A stretch of 64,000 bases of DNA from Microbacterium sp. SZ1 (GCF_002362255.1 NZ_LPVV01000041.1:16061-80060), one strand, 5' to 3'; shown: positions 23,932-33,125, counted from the first letter of the stretch. Notes: a model not told the origin generated them from the sequence alone. Program-made: numbers and translations.

Positions 23932-24013
23932 GCCGACGCCCCTGCCGGGCACCGACGCCCCCTCTGATTCGCGTCAACCAGACAGGGCGTCGGCGACGAG
24001 CAGGGGCGTCGGC
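23932..24013. repeat. Doubled-word inverted repeat element E3
   Basis: GCCGACGCCCCTGC (23932-23945) and CCGACGCCCC (23952-23961) are followed by GGGCGTCGGC (23985-23994) and GCAGGGGCGTCGGC (24000-24013). Outer and inner arms pair in nested order. It ends 18 bases from the stop of the Gfo/Idh gene on the minus strand. Confidence 0.85.
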
Positions 24014-24030
24014 GAAAGTGGCGCGGCCGG

Positions 24031-25212
24031 TCAGGCGGCGGAGACCTCCACCTGACCGCGCTCGAAGTACGCGACGAGGTCGGCATCCAGCTCCGGGACC
24101 TCGATCGCCGAGCCGTCACCGCGCAGCGACTCGGTCGCGAGGATGCCGGCGGCGACCGCCTCGCGGGCGGCGACCGGCGACGTCTCGGTCAGCCCGCCGT
24201 CGCGCACGAACCGCAGGAACTCCGCGACGAGCAGGGCGTCGGCACCCTCGTGTCCGGCGTCGACGACCTCCGGAACGATGAAGGTCTCATCCGCATCGGC
24301 GGCCCCGCGGTGCCGACGGTTCCACAGCCGGACCTCGCTGCCGGCGGTGTCACCGACGTTCTCGATGCGCCCCTCGGTGCCGATCACCGTGTAGTTGCGC
24401 CAGTAGTCGGGCGTGAAATGGCACTGCTGGTAGGAGGCGAGGATGCCGCCGGCGAGCCGCATGTTCACCATCGAGATGTCCTCGACGTCGACCACGGGGT
24501 TGAGTCCGGTGAGGGATGCGGGCGGCCAGTTGTCGACGCTGAACCAGTCCGGCATCCGCTCGCCTGGCCGCTCCCGGCGGTCGGTGATCGCGCCGTAGAC
24601 GCTGAGCTCGCCCATCGCGGCGACCTGCTCGGTGTAAGCGCCGGCGAGCCAGTGGATGATGTCGATGTCGTGTGCGCCCTTCTGCAGCAGCAGCCCGGTG
24701 GTGCGGCGGCGGTCGGCGTGCCAGTCCTTGAAGTAGTAGTCACCGCCGTGTCCGACGAAGTGACGCACCCAGACGGCTTTGACGTCGCCGATTCGGCCGT
24801 CCTGGATCAGGCCGCGCATCAGGGTGATCACGGGCATGTGCCGCATGTTGTGGCCGATGTAGAGGCGGCTGCCGGTGCGGCGCGCGGTCTGCAGCATGGC
24901 GTCGGCGTCGGCGAGGTCGATCGCGAGCGGCTTCTCGCAGAACACCGCGACGCCCGCTTCGAGCGCGCGGATGCTGAGAGCGGCATGCGTGTCGTCCGGT
25001 GTCAGCACCATCACCGCCTCCACCCCCGAGGCGAGCAGTTCGTCGAGCGAGTCGGTGACGAGCGCGTCGGGCAGCAGGCGGCGGGCGTCGTCGCGCGCCC
25101 GTTCCGAGGGGTCGCAGACCGCGGTGATGCGCGAGCCGGCGCCGGGGCGGTGCACCTCCTCGCGGAGGGTGGCGCGCGCGCCGAAGCCGATGATTCCGAT
25201 GGAGAGATCCAC
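24031..25212 (-). CDS. Gfo/Idh/MocA family oxidoreductase
   Basis: A 393-residue NAD(P)-dependent dehydrogenase of the Gfo/Idh/MocA family, acting on sugars, inositols or their derivatives. The Rossmann motif is 'GIIGFGARA' at the N terminus and the signature is 'VFCEKPLAIDLADAD' (Glu-Lys-Pro). A catalytic His region is 'KGAHDIDIIHWLAG'. The start is GTG at 25212 with AAGGACC upstream. It is the last gene of the sugar importer operon, 42 bases after the LacI gene, so its substrate is probably the imported sugar or its first oxidation product. Confidence 0.9.
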   Translation of the reverse strand: MDLSIGIIGFGARATLREEVHRPGAGSRITAVCDPSERARDDARRLLPDALVTDSLDELLASGVEAVMVLTPDDTHAALSIRALEAGVAVFCEKPLAIDLADADAMLQTARRTGSRLYIGHNMRHMPVITLMRGLIQDGRIGDVKAVWVRHFVGHGGDYYFKDWHADRRRTTGLLLQKGAHDIDIIHWLAGAYTEQVAAMGELSVYGAITDRRERPGERMPDWFSVDNWPPASLTGLNPVVDVEDISMVNMRLAGGILASYQQCHFTPDYWRNYTVIGTEGRIENVGDTAGSEVRLWNRRHRGAADADETFIVPEVVDAGHEGADALLVAEFLRFVRDGGLTETSPVAAREAVAAGILATESLRGDGSAIEVPELDADLVAYFERGQVEVSAA

Positions 25213-25254
25213 GATGGTCCTTCTGGGGTCGAGAGAGTGTGCGAGACGTCTGCG

Positions 25255-26316
25255 TCAGCGCGTACGGGATGCCGGAGCGTCGAGATCCGTCGACGCCCCG
25301 GGGAAGAGTGACCACGGGAACTCGTGGGCGAGGGTCGGAACGTCGTCGGGAGCGAGTGCGCGGTCGATGATGATGCGCGCCTGACTCGCGAAGAAGTCGG
25401 TCGGACCGACGGTGGTGAGCGTCGGGGCGACGCGCTGCGCGTCGGGGGTGTTGCCGATGCCGATCACCGCCACGTCGTGAGGCACCCGCAGACCCAGCAT
25501 GTGCGCCGCGTTGATCGCCGCGATCGCGGCGAAGTCGGTCGTGGCGTAGATCGCCTCCGGGCGGTCCTCGCGAGACAGCAGCCCGACGGCGGCCTCGAAC
25601 GCGCTCGACTGCGAGTCGCCGTACGTCGCCGTCCAGGCGGGGTCGACGTCGAGGTCTGCCGCGGCCATGCGCTCGAGGTAGGGCGTGTACCGAGTGATCT
25701 GCGTCGGCGCCAGCCGCACCGCGCTCTCCGCCGTGAGGGCGCCGATCCTCGTGTGTCGCTCCAGCAGATGGTCCATGGCGATCTCGCAGCCCGGGATCGC
25801 ATCGGAGCGCACGACGTCGAAGCCGTCCGGGTCGAGCGGTCGTTCGGTGAACACCACGAGGCGCTGCCCCCGGCGCACGAGGTCGCCGAGCTTGCCCACG
25901 GCATCCTCGTCGAGCCCGATGCCGTCGAGGTAGGCCACGTCGCTCTCGACCCGGTCGAGCGCCGCGTGCCAGTCGCCGTCGGCGAGGATCAGCGTCGTCA
26001 GCCCGTGCTTGTTCGCCTCGACGTTGACGGCGTCGGCGACCGCGAGCGACCACGGGTCGCTGAGCATGTGCAGCGAGAGCTGCACCATGCCGGAGCGGCC
26101 GGTCCTGATCGCACGGGCGGCGCTGTTCGGACGGTAGTTCAGCTCGTCGGCAGCGGCCAGGACTTTCGCGGCCGTCGCCTCGGCGACACCGGCGCCCGAC
26201 GCGGCGCCCGCTCGGCCCGAGAACACGTACGACACGGTCGCGGTCGACACGCCGGCCCGCTCGGCCACCATCCGCAACGTGGGTCGTCTCGGTGCGTGCG
26301 TTCTGCGCTCGGCCAC
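25255..26316 (-). CDS. LacI family transcriptional regulator
   Basis: A 353-residue repressor. The N-terminal helix-turn-helix is 'PTLRMVAERAGVSTATVSYV', followed by the hinge 'NYRPNSAARAIRTGRSG'. The periplasmic-binding-like domain follows. Between the recognition helix and the hinge there is a short Gly/Ala insertion ('GRAGAASGAGVAE') that is absent from most relatives. The GTG start lies 3 bases past the permease stop. Tandem operators upstream of the binding-protein gene (29472-29500) match the AACG-centred sites typical for this family, so it probably represses its own operon until the sugar is present. Confidence 0.92.
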   Translation of the reverse strand: MAERRTHAPRRPTLRMVAERAGVSTATVSYVFSGRAGAASGAGVAEATAAKVLAAADELNYRPNSAARAIRTGRSGMVQLSLHMLSDPWSLAVADAVNVEANKHGLTTLILADGDWHAALDRVESDVAYLDGIGLDEDAVGKLGDLVRRGQRLVVFTERPLDPDGFDVVRSDAIPGCEIAMDHLLERHTRIGALTAESAVRLAPTQITRYTPYLERMAAADLDVDPAWTATYGDSQSSAFEAAVGLLSREDRPEAIYATTDFAAIAAINAAHMLGLRVPHDVAVIGIGNTPDAQRVAPTLTTVGPTDFFASQARIIIDRALAPDDVPTLAHEFPWSLFPGASTDLDAPASRTR

Positions 26317-26319
26317 GGG

Positions 26320-27213
26320 TCAGCCCTTCGATCCGCTGAACGCGATGCCCTGGATGAACTGCCTCTGCAGGATCATGAAGGTCACCAGCATGGGCAGCGT
26401 CGCGAGCAGCGCACCCGCCATGAGCACCGGGTAGTCGGTGCCGTGGATGCCGACGAGCTGCGACAACCCGACCGACAGCGGCATCCGGGCAGGGTCGGTC
26501 GTCACGATCAGCGGCCAGAGCAGATCGTTCCAGGACCACAGCACGGTGAACACCACAAGTGCGATGATGCCAGGCTTCGCGAGCGGAACCATGATCCGCC
26601 AGAAGGTCTGCCACGGATTCGCGCCGTCGATGCGGGCCGCCTCCTCGAGCTCTGCGGGCATCGACAGGAAGAACTGCCGCATGAGGAACGTGCCGAAGGC
26701 GCTGAAGATGCCGGGGACGATCAGGGCCTGCAGCGTGTTGAGCCACCCGAGCGACTGGATGATCTCGTACTGGGGCAGCAGGTAGAGCTGCGACGGCACC
26801 ATGAGCACCGAGAGGAACACGACGAACAGCGCGTTGCGGCCGGGGAACGGGATGCGGGCGAACGCGTAGCCGGCCATGGTGCAGAGCACGACCTGACCGA
26901 CCGTGCGGCCGACCGTGAGCAGCACCGAGTTCGCGAACATCTGCGCGAACGGCATCGAGTCGAACACCTCGGCGAAGTTCGTGAGCACCCACTCCCGCGG
27001 CAGCAGGCTCGGCGGCACCTGCACCGAGTCGGACAGCGTCTTGAACGACGTCAGCAGCTGCCAGACGAACGGGAACACCATCAGCACGGCGCCCACGATC
27101 AGCACGAGGTGCACGATCCACAGACCGCGGTTCTTCGGCGTCCCGGCCGCACGGCGGCGACGGGAGGCATCGGCGCCCACGATCGCGCGGGTGTCGAGGG
27201 AGAGGTCACTCAT
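26320..27213 (-). CDS. Carbohydrate ABC transporter permease (MalG type)
   Basis: A 297-residue permease with six helices and the inner-loop EAA motif 'ELEEAARIDGANPWQTFWRI'. It is the MalG-type partner of the upstream MalF-type permease, which it overlaps by 8 bases. Together they form the membrane channel of a CUT1 sugar importer. No ATPase gene exists in the operon; actinobacterial CUT1 systems commonly share one MsiK-type ATPase encoded elsewhere. The N-terminal 25 residues are basic and soluble. Confidence 0.93.
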   Translation of the reverse strand: MSDLSLDTRAIVGADASRRRRAAGTPKNRGLWIVHLVLIVGAVLMVFPFVWQLLTSFKTLSDSVQVPPSLLPREWVLTNFAEVFDSMPFAQMFANSVLLTVGRTVGQVVLCTMAGYAFARIPFPGRNALFVVFLSVLMVPSQLYLLPQYEIIQSLGWLNTLQALIVPGIFSAFGTFLMRQFFLSMPAELEEAARIDGANPWQTFWRIMVPLAKPGIIALVVFTVLWSWNDLLWPLIVTTDPARMPLSVGLSQLVGIHGTDYPVLMAGALLATLPMLVTFMILQRQFIQGIAFSGSKG

Positions 27214-28165
27214 AGTGCACCCACTTCTTCTGCAGACGGAACTGCACGATCGTCAGCGCGAGGATGATGAGCAGCAGCAGGAAGGCGACGGCGGCCGCGT
27301 AGCCGCGATCGTTGTCGAGGAACCCCGCTTCGTAGAACAGATAGACGACCGTGCGGGTGTTCGGCATGGCGGGGTTGCTGCGACCGAGCATCATGTAGAC
27401 GAGGTCGAACACCTGCAGTGCGCCGATCACGCTGATCACGCTGACGAAGAAGATCGACGGCGACAGCAGCGGGATCGTGATCGAGAAGAACTTGCGCACC
27501 GGGCCGGCGCCGTCGAGATCGGCCGCCTCCATGATCGTGTCGGGGATGCCCTGGAGACCGGCGAGGAAGATCACGATGTTCGTGCCGAGCCCCGCCCAGA
27601 TGCCGACGACCGCGATCGCCACGAGCGCGGTGTTCGGGTCGGTCAGCCAGCTGCGCCCATCGATGCCGACGGTGCCGAGCGCGGCGTTGAGCACGCCGTA
27701 GTCGCCGTTGTAGATCATGCGCCAGACGAGCGCGATGGCCGCGGGCATCGTCACCACGGGGATGAAGTAGAGCGTGCGATAGGCGCTGCGCCCCGTGAGC
27801 CCGGTGGTGTTCAGCAGCGCCGCGATCGCGACCGCGAGCGGGATGCCGATGAGGGCGATCACCGTGTAGATCGCGGTGTTGCGCAACGCGCCGATCAGCT
27901 CGGGGTCCTGGAACAGGCGCGCGTAGTTCTCGAAGCCCACCCACTCCGAGCCGCCGAACGGCCCGGACTTCGTGAACGAGATGATGAGCGTCCGCACGGT
28001 CGGCCAGAGGTAGAACACGGCGATGCCGAGCGCGGTGGGGCCGAGGAACACGAGCGCCCACCAGGGCGAGGCGCCGGGGGTGCGCCGACGGCGGCGGATG
28101 CCGGGGCGCTGCGGCTCCGGCATCCGCTCGGCCGGCACGGCCTCGCGAGAGGCGACGACGGTCAC
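27206..28165 (-). CDS. Carbohydrate ABC transporter permease (MalF type)
   Basis: A 319-residue permease with about six helices after a basic N terminus. It contains the EAA-loop 'GIPDTIMEAADLDGAGPVRK', which contacts the ATPase, and the family start 'LVFLGPTALGIAVFYLWP'. It partners the MalG-type permease whose start it overlaps. The start is GTG at 28165, 4 bases after the stop of the binding-protein gene. Substrate sugar is not predictable, but Gfo/Idh in the operon hints at a sugar acid, inositol or an oxidised sugar. Confidence 0.93.
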   Translation of the reverse strand: MTVVASREAVPAERMPEPQRPGIRRRRRTPGASPWWALVFLGPTALGIAVFYLWPTVRTLIISFTKSGPFGGSEWVGFENYARLFQDPELIGALRNTAIYTVIALIGIPLAVAIAALLNTTGLTGRSAYRTLYFIPVVTMPAAIALVWRMIYNGDYGVLNAALGTVGIDGRSWLTDPNTALVAIAVVGIWAGLGTNIVIFLAGLQGIPDTIMEAADLDGAGPVRKFFSITIPLLSPSIFFVSVISVIGALQVFDLVYMMLGRSNPAMPNTRTVVYLFYEAGFLDNDRGYAAAVAFLLLLIILALTIVQFRLQKKWVHYE

Positions 28166-28169
28166 GGGG

Positions 28170-29441
28170 TCACTCCTGCTCGGCGTCCAGAGCCGCCTGC
28201 ATCTGCTCGGCGAGGTCCTTCAGCCCGGCCTCGGGCGCGACGGCCCCCGACCAGACCTGCGACAGCACCTCGCTCTCGATGCTCGTCCACGCAGACGTGT
28301 TCTTCGAGACGGGGTAGGGCACGGCGGTGTCGAGCGCGTCGATGTAGACCTGCAGGTCGAACTGCGGCTGCGCGTCGACCCAGGCCTGCTGCGTGTCGTG
28401 GAACGCGGGGATCACGGTGCCGGTCTCGGCCTGGATGGTCGCGGCCTGCTCGCCGCTCGCGAATGCGGCGAACGCCTTCGCCTCGGCGAGGTGCGGGCTC
28501 TTGGCGTTCGCGACGTTGCCGACGCCGTGGATCACGCTCTGATTGCCCGTCGGGCCCTCGGGCAGCGGCGCGACATCGACCTGGTCGGAGATGTCAGCGT
28601 TCTCGCCGTAGGCGATCGCAGCCCAGGAGCCGTTCTGGAACATCGCGACCTTGCCCGAGAGGAAGAGGTCCTCGGGGTTGGTGTCGGTCATCTGCTGGGC
28701 GGTCGGCGACGACCCCGCCTCGATGAGGTCGGTCCACAGCTCGATGCCCTCGAGCGCTTCGGGGGTGCCGTATCCCGACTCCGTGCCGTCGGCGGAGATG
28801 ACCTCGCCGCCGGCCTGCGCGATCGAGTTGTAGTAGTTCTCCTGGCCGTACTGGCTCGCCGCGACGCCGTACTGTCCGGTCGCGGGATCGGTGAGGGCGG
28901 CCGCCGCAGCGGTGAAGTCGTCCCACGTCCAGCCCGCGGCGGGGTAGGCGACGCCGGCCGCGTCGAACAGCGCCTTGTTGTACCAGAGCGCGACGGTGTC
29001 GAAGTCCTTCGGAGCGCCGTAGAGCGTGCCGTCGAACGTGTAGAGGTCGATGAGCCCCTCGGGGTAGTCCGCGGCGTCCACCCCGGCGTCGTCGAGCGGC
29101 GCGAGCTGGCCGTTCGACGCGTACAGCTGGAAGTTCGGGCCGTTCATCCAGAACACGTCCGCCGCCGAGCCGCCGGTCGCCGCGGTCTGCAGCTTCGTGA
29201 AGTACTCCTTGTACGGCGTGACCTGGATGTCGATCGTTACGTTCGGGTTCTCCTTCTCGAACGCCGCGGCGATCTCCTCCATCGCGGGCTTCTGATTCTC
29301 GTCCCAGATCGCGTAGCTGAGGGTGATGTCACCTCCGGACGACTCGCCTCCTCCTGTTCCCGAGGAGCAGGCGGTGAGCGAGACGACGGCCGCCGTGGCG
29401 GCGGCGAGGGCGCCCAGGGCGCGGCGGGAAGTGCGGGGCAT
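28170..29441 (-). CDS. Extracellular solute-binding lipoprotein of the sugar importer
   Basis: A 423-residue lipoprotein with a signal peptide ending in the lipobox 'LTAC' (Cys about residue 25), followed by a Gly/Ser linker and a family 1 solute-binding domain ('LSYAIWDENQKPAMEEIAAA', 'NGSWAAIAYG'). It captures a sugar outside the membrane and delivers it to the two permeases. It is the first gene of the five-gene operon, about 30 bases downstream of two tandem LacI operators. Aromatic residues in the mature part would line the sugar pocket, but the ligand cannot be named. Confidence 0.93.
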   Translation of the reverse strand: MPRTSRRALGALAAATAAVVSLTACSSGTGGGESSGGDITLSYAIWDENQKPAMEEIAAAFEKENPNVTIDIQVTPYKEYFTKLQTAATGGSAADVFWMNGPNFQLYASNGQLAPLDDAGVDAADYPEGLIDLYTFDGTLYGAPKDFDTVALWYNKALFDAAGVAYPAAGWTWDDFTAAAAALTDPATGQYGVAASQYGQENYYNSIAQAGGEVISADGTESGYGTPEALEGIELWTDLIEAGSSPTAQQMTDTNPEDLFLSGKVAMFQNGSWAAIAYGENADISDQVDVAPLPEGPTGNQSVIHGVGNVANAKSPHLAEAKAFAAFASGEQAATIQAETGTVIPAFHDTQQAWVDAQPQFDLQVYIDALDTAVPYPVSKNTSAWTSIESEVLSQVWSGAVAPEAGLKDLAEQMQAALDAEQE

Positions 29442-29471
29442 CGGTGTCTCCTTCGACAGGTGCAGGTCCTT

Positions 29472-29500
29472 GTTAAACGTTTAGCAGTTAAACGATTAGC
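29472..29500. promoter_or_regulatory. Two tandem LacI-type operators
   Basis: GTTAAACGTTTAGC (29472-29485) and GTTAAACGATTAGC (29487-29500) are repeated with a 15-base period. Each is a quasi-palindrome around AACG, the usual centre of LacI/GalR sites. They lie 30-60 bases upstream of the binding-protein ATG. Confidence 0.85.
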
Positions 29501-29539
29501 ACGAGAGTAGCCCGAGAGGGATCCGCCGCGCAAGAGGTC

Positions 29540-29899
29540 TCAGAGCTGCGCGCCGAGCAGCAGACCGGCCGCAGCGGCCGCGAGGCCGAGCACCAGCATC
29601 CCGAGAGCGTCGAAGACGGATGCCGCGCGCTCGCGGTCGCGCCAGAGAGCGACGGCGTCGAGCATCGCGGTGCTGAACGTCGTGTACCCGCCGAGGAGGC
29701 CGGCACCGACGAGGAAGGCCGCATCGGGCACCGCCGTCGTCACGACGCCGAGGGCGAACGAGCCGGTCACGTTCACCACGAGGATCCCCCACGGGAACCG
29801 TCGGCCCGCGATCGATCCGACGGCCACGTCGAGAAGGTACCGCAGCACCGCGCCCGCTCCCCCGGCGAGCGCCGCACCCACGAACAAGAGGGGGGTCAT
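29540..29899 (-). CDS. crcB: CrcB/Fluc fluoride channel subunit 1
   Basis: A 119-residue protein with four helices, of the Fluc/CrcB fluoride-channel family. The conserved 'WGILVVNVTGSFALG' and 'GGYTTFSTAMLD' are the pore-lining regions (Asn and Phe-box). The ATG at 29899 overlaps the stop of the neighbouring crcB gene. In many Gram-positive bacteria two different subunits are encoded in tandem and form a heterodimer in antiparallel topology; that is the likely state here. No fluoride riboswitch is visible upstream. Confidence 0.93.
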   Translation of the reverse strand: MTPLLFVGAALAGGAGAVLRYLLDVAVGSIAGRRFPWGILVVNVTGSFALGVVTTAVPDAAFLVGAGLLGGYTTFSTAMLDAVALWRDRERAASVFDALGMLVLGLAAAAAGLLLGAQL

Positions 29900-30285
29900 C
29901 GCGCCGGCTCCGGCCCAGACGAAGAGTCGAGCGGCCGCCCGACGCGCAGCCCCAGCGCGGCGGCGGCGAGTCCCAGCACGAGGCTGCCCGCCGCGTACAC
30001 CGCGCCGAGCACGGGCTCGGCGGACCAGAGCTCGACCGTGCCGGTCGTGAAGGCGCTGTAGGTCGTGAAGCCGCCCAGCACCCCGGTGCCGAGCAGCACC
30101 CGCAGGTCGGTGGTCTGCGGCATCCGGGCAGCGAGGAGGCCGATGAGGAACGCGCCGACGACGTTGACGGCGAATGTCGCGAGCGGGAGGCCGCCGGCAT
30201 CCGGCATCCAGAGGCCGAGCGCGAGCCGGCCGGCGGTGCCCACGGTGCCCCCGACGAACACGAGAAGCAGGCGGCGGGGAGTCAC
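29896..30285 (-). CDS. crcB: CrcB/Fluc fluoride channel subunit 2
   Basis: A 129-residue four-helix protein, paralogous to its neighbour, with 'ATFAVNVVGAFLIGLLAAR' and 'GGFTTYSAFTTGTVEL' as pore motifs. It starts with GTG at 30285 and overlaps the second crcB gene by ATGA. Charge distribution at the ends differs between the two, in line with oppositely oriented heterodimer subunits. The tail after the last helix is Ser/Pro-rich. The pair exports fluoride passively. Confidence 0.93.
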   Translation of the reverse strand: MTPRRLLLVFVGGTVGTAGRLALGLWMPDAGGLPLATFAVNVVGAFLIGLLAARMPQTTDLRVLLGTGVLGGFTTYSAFTTGTVELWSAEPVLGAVYAAGSLVLGLAAAALGLRVGRPLDSSSGPEPAR

Positions 30286-30396
30286 CCGGCAACTCTAGCC
30301 CCGGCGCCGATCCGGCCCCCGGGCGGACCGTCGCAGGGCGACAGGCGAATGTCAACCCGCTGGGCAGCCCGCGGGCTCGGGGCGAACACTGATGAC

Positions 30397-31923
30397 ATGA
30401 AGCCGCTGTGGAAGCTCGACCGCACCCCGCCCACAGGCACCCCCTTCGACCCCGGGGCTCGACACGACGTCATCATCGTCGGCGCGGGCCTCACCGGCCT
30501 CTCGACCGCCGTGATGCTGACGCGCGCGGGGCTCGACGTCGCGGTGCTGGAGTCCGGATCGGTGGGAGAACTCGCCTCCGGCGGCAACACCGGCAAGCTG
30601 TCGCTGCTGCAGGCGCAGCGACTCGCCGAGATCCGCCGCCACCACTCCGCGGAGTTGCTGCAGGCCTACGTCGACGGCAATCGCGCGGGCATGGACTGGC
30701 TCACCGGCTTCGCCGACCATGCCGGAGTGCCGTACGAGCGACGCATCGACCACACCTATGCGCAGACACCGGACGGAATGGAATCGGTGCGCGCGCAGCA
30801 CGCCGCAGCGCAGGAGGCCGGACTCCCGACGCGCATGCTCACGCGCGGCGAGCTGAACGTCGACTTTCCCGCTGCGGGCGCTGTGGCGCTCGACGACCAG
30901 GTGACCATCGACCCGATGCAGGTGGCAGAGGCGCTCGCGACGGAGCTCCTGTCCGCGGGCGGAACGCTCCATACCGGAGTGCGCGTCACGGCGACCCACG
31001 CCCTCCCTGAGCCCCGCGTCGAGACGACCGTCGGGCCGATGTTCGCGCAGCACATCGTCATCGCGACCGGATATCCGATCCTCGACCGCGGTCTGTACTT
31101 CGCGAAGATGCGGGCTTTCCGGTCGTACTGCGTGTCGTTCCGGGTGCCCGGCGGCATCCCCGACTCCACCTTCATCTCGACCGACCAGCCGACGCGATCC
31201 ATCCGACCCGTGTCCGCGTCCGACGGGCCGGGAGCCACGGCGCAGTTGGTCGTCGGCGGCAACGGCCACCCGGTCGGGCGCTCCGACGGCGAGCGCGCCG
31301 CGGTCGACGAGCTCGTCGAGTGGACGCAGAAGTTCTTCCCCGGCGCGGAGGAGACCCACCGCTGGTCGGCGCAGGACTACGAGTCGCACAACCAGATCCC
31401 GTTCGTGGGGGCGATGCCGCGGGGGCTCGGTCACATCCGCTTCGCGACCGGCTACGCGAAGTGGGGACTCTCGAACGCCCCGGCGGCCGCGCTGCGACTC
31501 ACCACGGAGATCCTCGGAGCGAGCTGGCACGATCGTCCCGGCTGGATGGCCAAGATCGGCACCCGCCTGACGGTGCCGGCCGACCTCGCCCGCGGCGCCG
31601 TCGAGGGTGTCAAGGTCGCGGCTGCCGCCACCAAGGGCTGGGTGGATGCCGAGAAGACCCCCGTTCCCGTGCCGCAGCCCGCCGAGGGCGAGGGCGTCGT
31701 GGCGAACCGCGGCGGTCTTCCCGTCGGCATCTCGACGGTCGACGGCGTCACCAGAGCGGTCGACGCGGTGTGCCCGCACCTCGGCGGCGTGCTCGACTGG
31801 AACGACGCCGAGTGCACGTGGGACTGCCCGTTGCACGCCTCGCGCTTCGCGGCTGACGGCACCCGCATCGAGGGTCCTGCCCTGAGCGATCTGAAGAAGC
31901 TGCCCCGCACCGCGTCGGAGTGA
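30397..31923 (+). CDS. FAD-dependent oxidoreductase with C-terminal Rieske domain
   Basis: A 508-residue protein. The N-terminal domain is a D-amino-acid-oxidase-type flavoprotein with the FAD motif 'VIIVGAGLTGLSTAVMLTRAG' (interrupted reading; Gly-x-Gly-x-x-Gly). The C-terminal domain (about 425-500) is a Rieske [2Fe-2S] centre with 'CPHLGG' and 'CPLHASRF', giving Cys-x-His and Cys-x2-His ligands. Proteins of this layout are known in many bacteria but have no firm substrate. The ATG at 30397 has no clear ribosome site, and the upstream 48 bases could encode an alternative start. It converges on a nitroreductase gene, only 4 bases apart. Confidence 0.9.
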   Translation: MKPLWKLDRTPPTGTPFDPGARHDVIIVGAGLTGLSTAVMLTRAGLDVAVLESGSVGELASGGNTGKLSLLQAQRLAEIRRHHSAELLQAYVDGNRAGMDWLTGFADHAGVPYERRIDHTYAQTPDGMESVRAQHAAAQEAGLPTRMLTRGELNVDFPAAGAVALDDQVTIDPMQVAEALATELLSAGGTLHTGVRVTATHALPEPRVETTVGPMFAQHIVIATGYPILDRGLYFAKMRAFRSYCVSFRVPGGIPDSTFISTDQPTRSIRPVSASDGPGATAQLVVGGNGHPVGRSDGERAAVDELVEWTQKFFPGAEETHRWSAQDYESHNQIPFVGAMPRGLGHIRFATGYAKWGLSNAPAAALRLTTEILGASWHDRPGWMAKIGTRLTVPADLARGAVEGVKVAAAATKGWVDAEKTPVPVPQPAEGEGVVANRGGLPVGISTVDGVTRAVDAVCPHLGGVLDWNDAECTWDCPLHASRFAADGTRIEGPALSDLKKLPRTASE

Positions 31924-31927
31924 CCCG

Positions 31928-32746
31928 TCAGTCGCGGGCGGCGGCCTCCGCGGGCGGCGTGTCCCAGCCCTGCTGGGGCTCGTCGCAGGTCTCGCGGAAC
32001 ACATACTGCGACGCGAGCTTGCGCTGGTGGCTCGACCAGTCGATCGCCGGGCGGCGCTGATCGTGCGGCAGGTAGCCGAGGCGGTAGACGGCCATGAGCT
32101 CGAGGTCGTCGGGCACGTGCAGCAGGTCGATGATCTCCTCCCACTTGCCCGGGACCTCCATCGGGAACGAGATGAACTGGATTCCCATCCCGAGCTCGAC
32201 CGTCGTGAGCCACACGTTCTCCATCGCAGCACCCATGCTGAACACGGAGTAGAACGACGACAGCTGCCCCGGCCGGTACTCGCTGCGATCGAGCATGACG
32301 CCCAGCAGCAGCGGCGAGCCGGCGACGAGCTTGTGGTTCTCCTCGCCGAGGGTCTTCGGCACGCCGAACGTGTTCATGAGCTTCTGCCCGCGCTTCGTGA
32401 ACACCTGGCTCGTGAACGGGCGAAGGGCCGCGGGGAGCTTGTCGAACAGCATCCCGCTGCGCTTCTCATCCATCTCGGCCTGGCTGAAGCGGAAGTACGG
32501 CTTGTAGCGCTCGAAGAACGTGCCGTTCGACATCGCCTCCGTCATGCTCTCCCCTGAGATGCGCGCGATCTTGTCGATCGTGTCGCGGTTCTCGATCACG
32601 ACGAAGCGCCACGGCTGGCTGTTCAACTGCGAGGGGGCGCGGCCCGCCGCCTCGAGCAGGATGCGCTGATGCTCCTCCGACACCGGGTCGGGCAGGAAGG
32701 GCCCGTTCGTGGTCTTGCGGCGGCGGATGACATCGAGCAGTTCCAT
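31928..32746 (-). CDS. Nitroreductase family protein
   Basis: A 272-residue FMN-dependent oxidoreductase of the nitroreductase family, reducing nitro-aromatics, quinones or flavins with NAD(P)H. Signature regions are '[18 protein letters not shown]' and '[19 protein letters not shown]', with the FMN-binding Arg and Ser/Asn. The C-terminal '[18 protein letters not shown]' is the closing strand region. The ATG at 32746 follows 4 bases after the stop of a small membrane-protein gene, so the two are probably co-transcribed. The middle insertion (about residues 85-140) is longer than in minimal family members. Confidence 0.9.
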   Translation of the reverse strand: MELLDVIRRRKTTNGPFLPDPVSEEHQRILLEAAGRAPSQLNSQPWRFVVIENRDTIDKIARISGESMTEAMSNGTFFERYKPYFRFSQAEMDEKRSGMLFDKLPAALRPFTSQVFTKRGQKLMNTFGVPKTLGEENHKLVAGSPLLLGVMLDRSEYRPGQLSSFYSVFSMGAAMENVWLTTVELGMGIQFISFPMEVPGKWEEIIDLLHVPDDLELMAVYRLGYLPHDQRRPAIDWSSHQRKLASQYVFRETCDEPQQGWDTPPAEAAARD

Positions 32747-32750
32747 GCGT

Positions 32751-33125
32751 TCACTTCCGGTGGGAGGGGATGCGCGAGCACACCAGGCCCGCGACGACGA
32801 AGGGGGCCGCGGCGAGCGCGACCAGGGGATGCCGGCGCGTGTGCGTGCCGAGATACGGGATCGCCGCGAGCGGCGCGATCGCGGGAGCGAGGGATGCCGC
32901 GGCACGGCGGCTCGCTGTCTTCGGGCTGGCCCAGAACGCGGCGCTGACGGCGGCGCCCGTCGTGATGCACGTCGCGATGTAGAGCGCGTGGTGGAGCCAG
33001 CGGAATCCCCGGGTGTCGATGACCCTCGCCGCGACGGCAGTGCCCAACGCGGCGTTCGCGGCGTACGCGATCGTGGCGGCCACGAACAGCGGGGCCGCGT
33101 TCGTGCGCTCGCGACGGTGGCCCAT
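32751..33125 (-). CDS. Small four-helix membrane protein of unknown function
   Basis: A 124-residue protein with four hydrophobic helices ('[16 protein letters not shown]', '[19 protein letters not shown]', '[16 protein letters not shown]', '[16 protein letters not shown]') and basic ends, so both termini are probably cytoplasmic. I do not recognise the family. It is co-directional with, and 4 bases upstream of, the nitroreductase gene, which suggests an operon. The ATG at 33125 lies 27 bases from repeat element E4. Confidence 0.6.
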   Translation of the reverse strand: MGHRRERTNAAPLFVAATIAYAANAALGTAVAARVIDTRGFRWLHHALYIATCITTGAAVSAAFWASPKTASRRAAASLAPAIAPLAAIPYLGTHTRRHPLVALAAAPFVVAGLVCSRIPSHRK

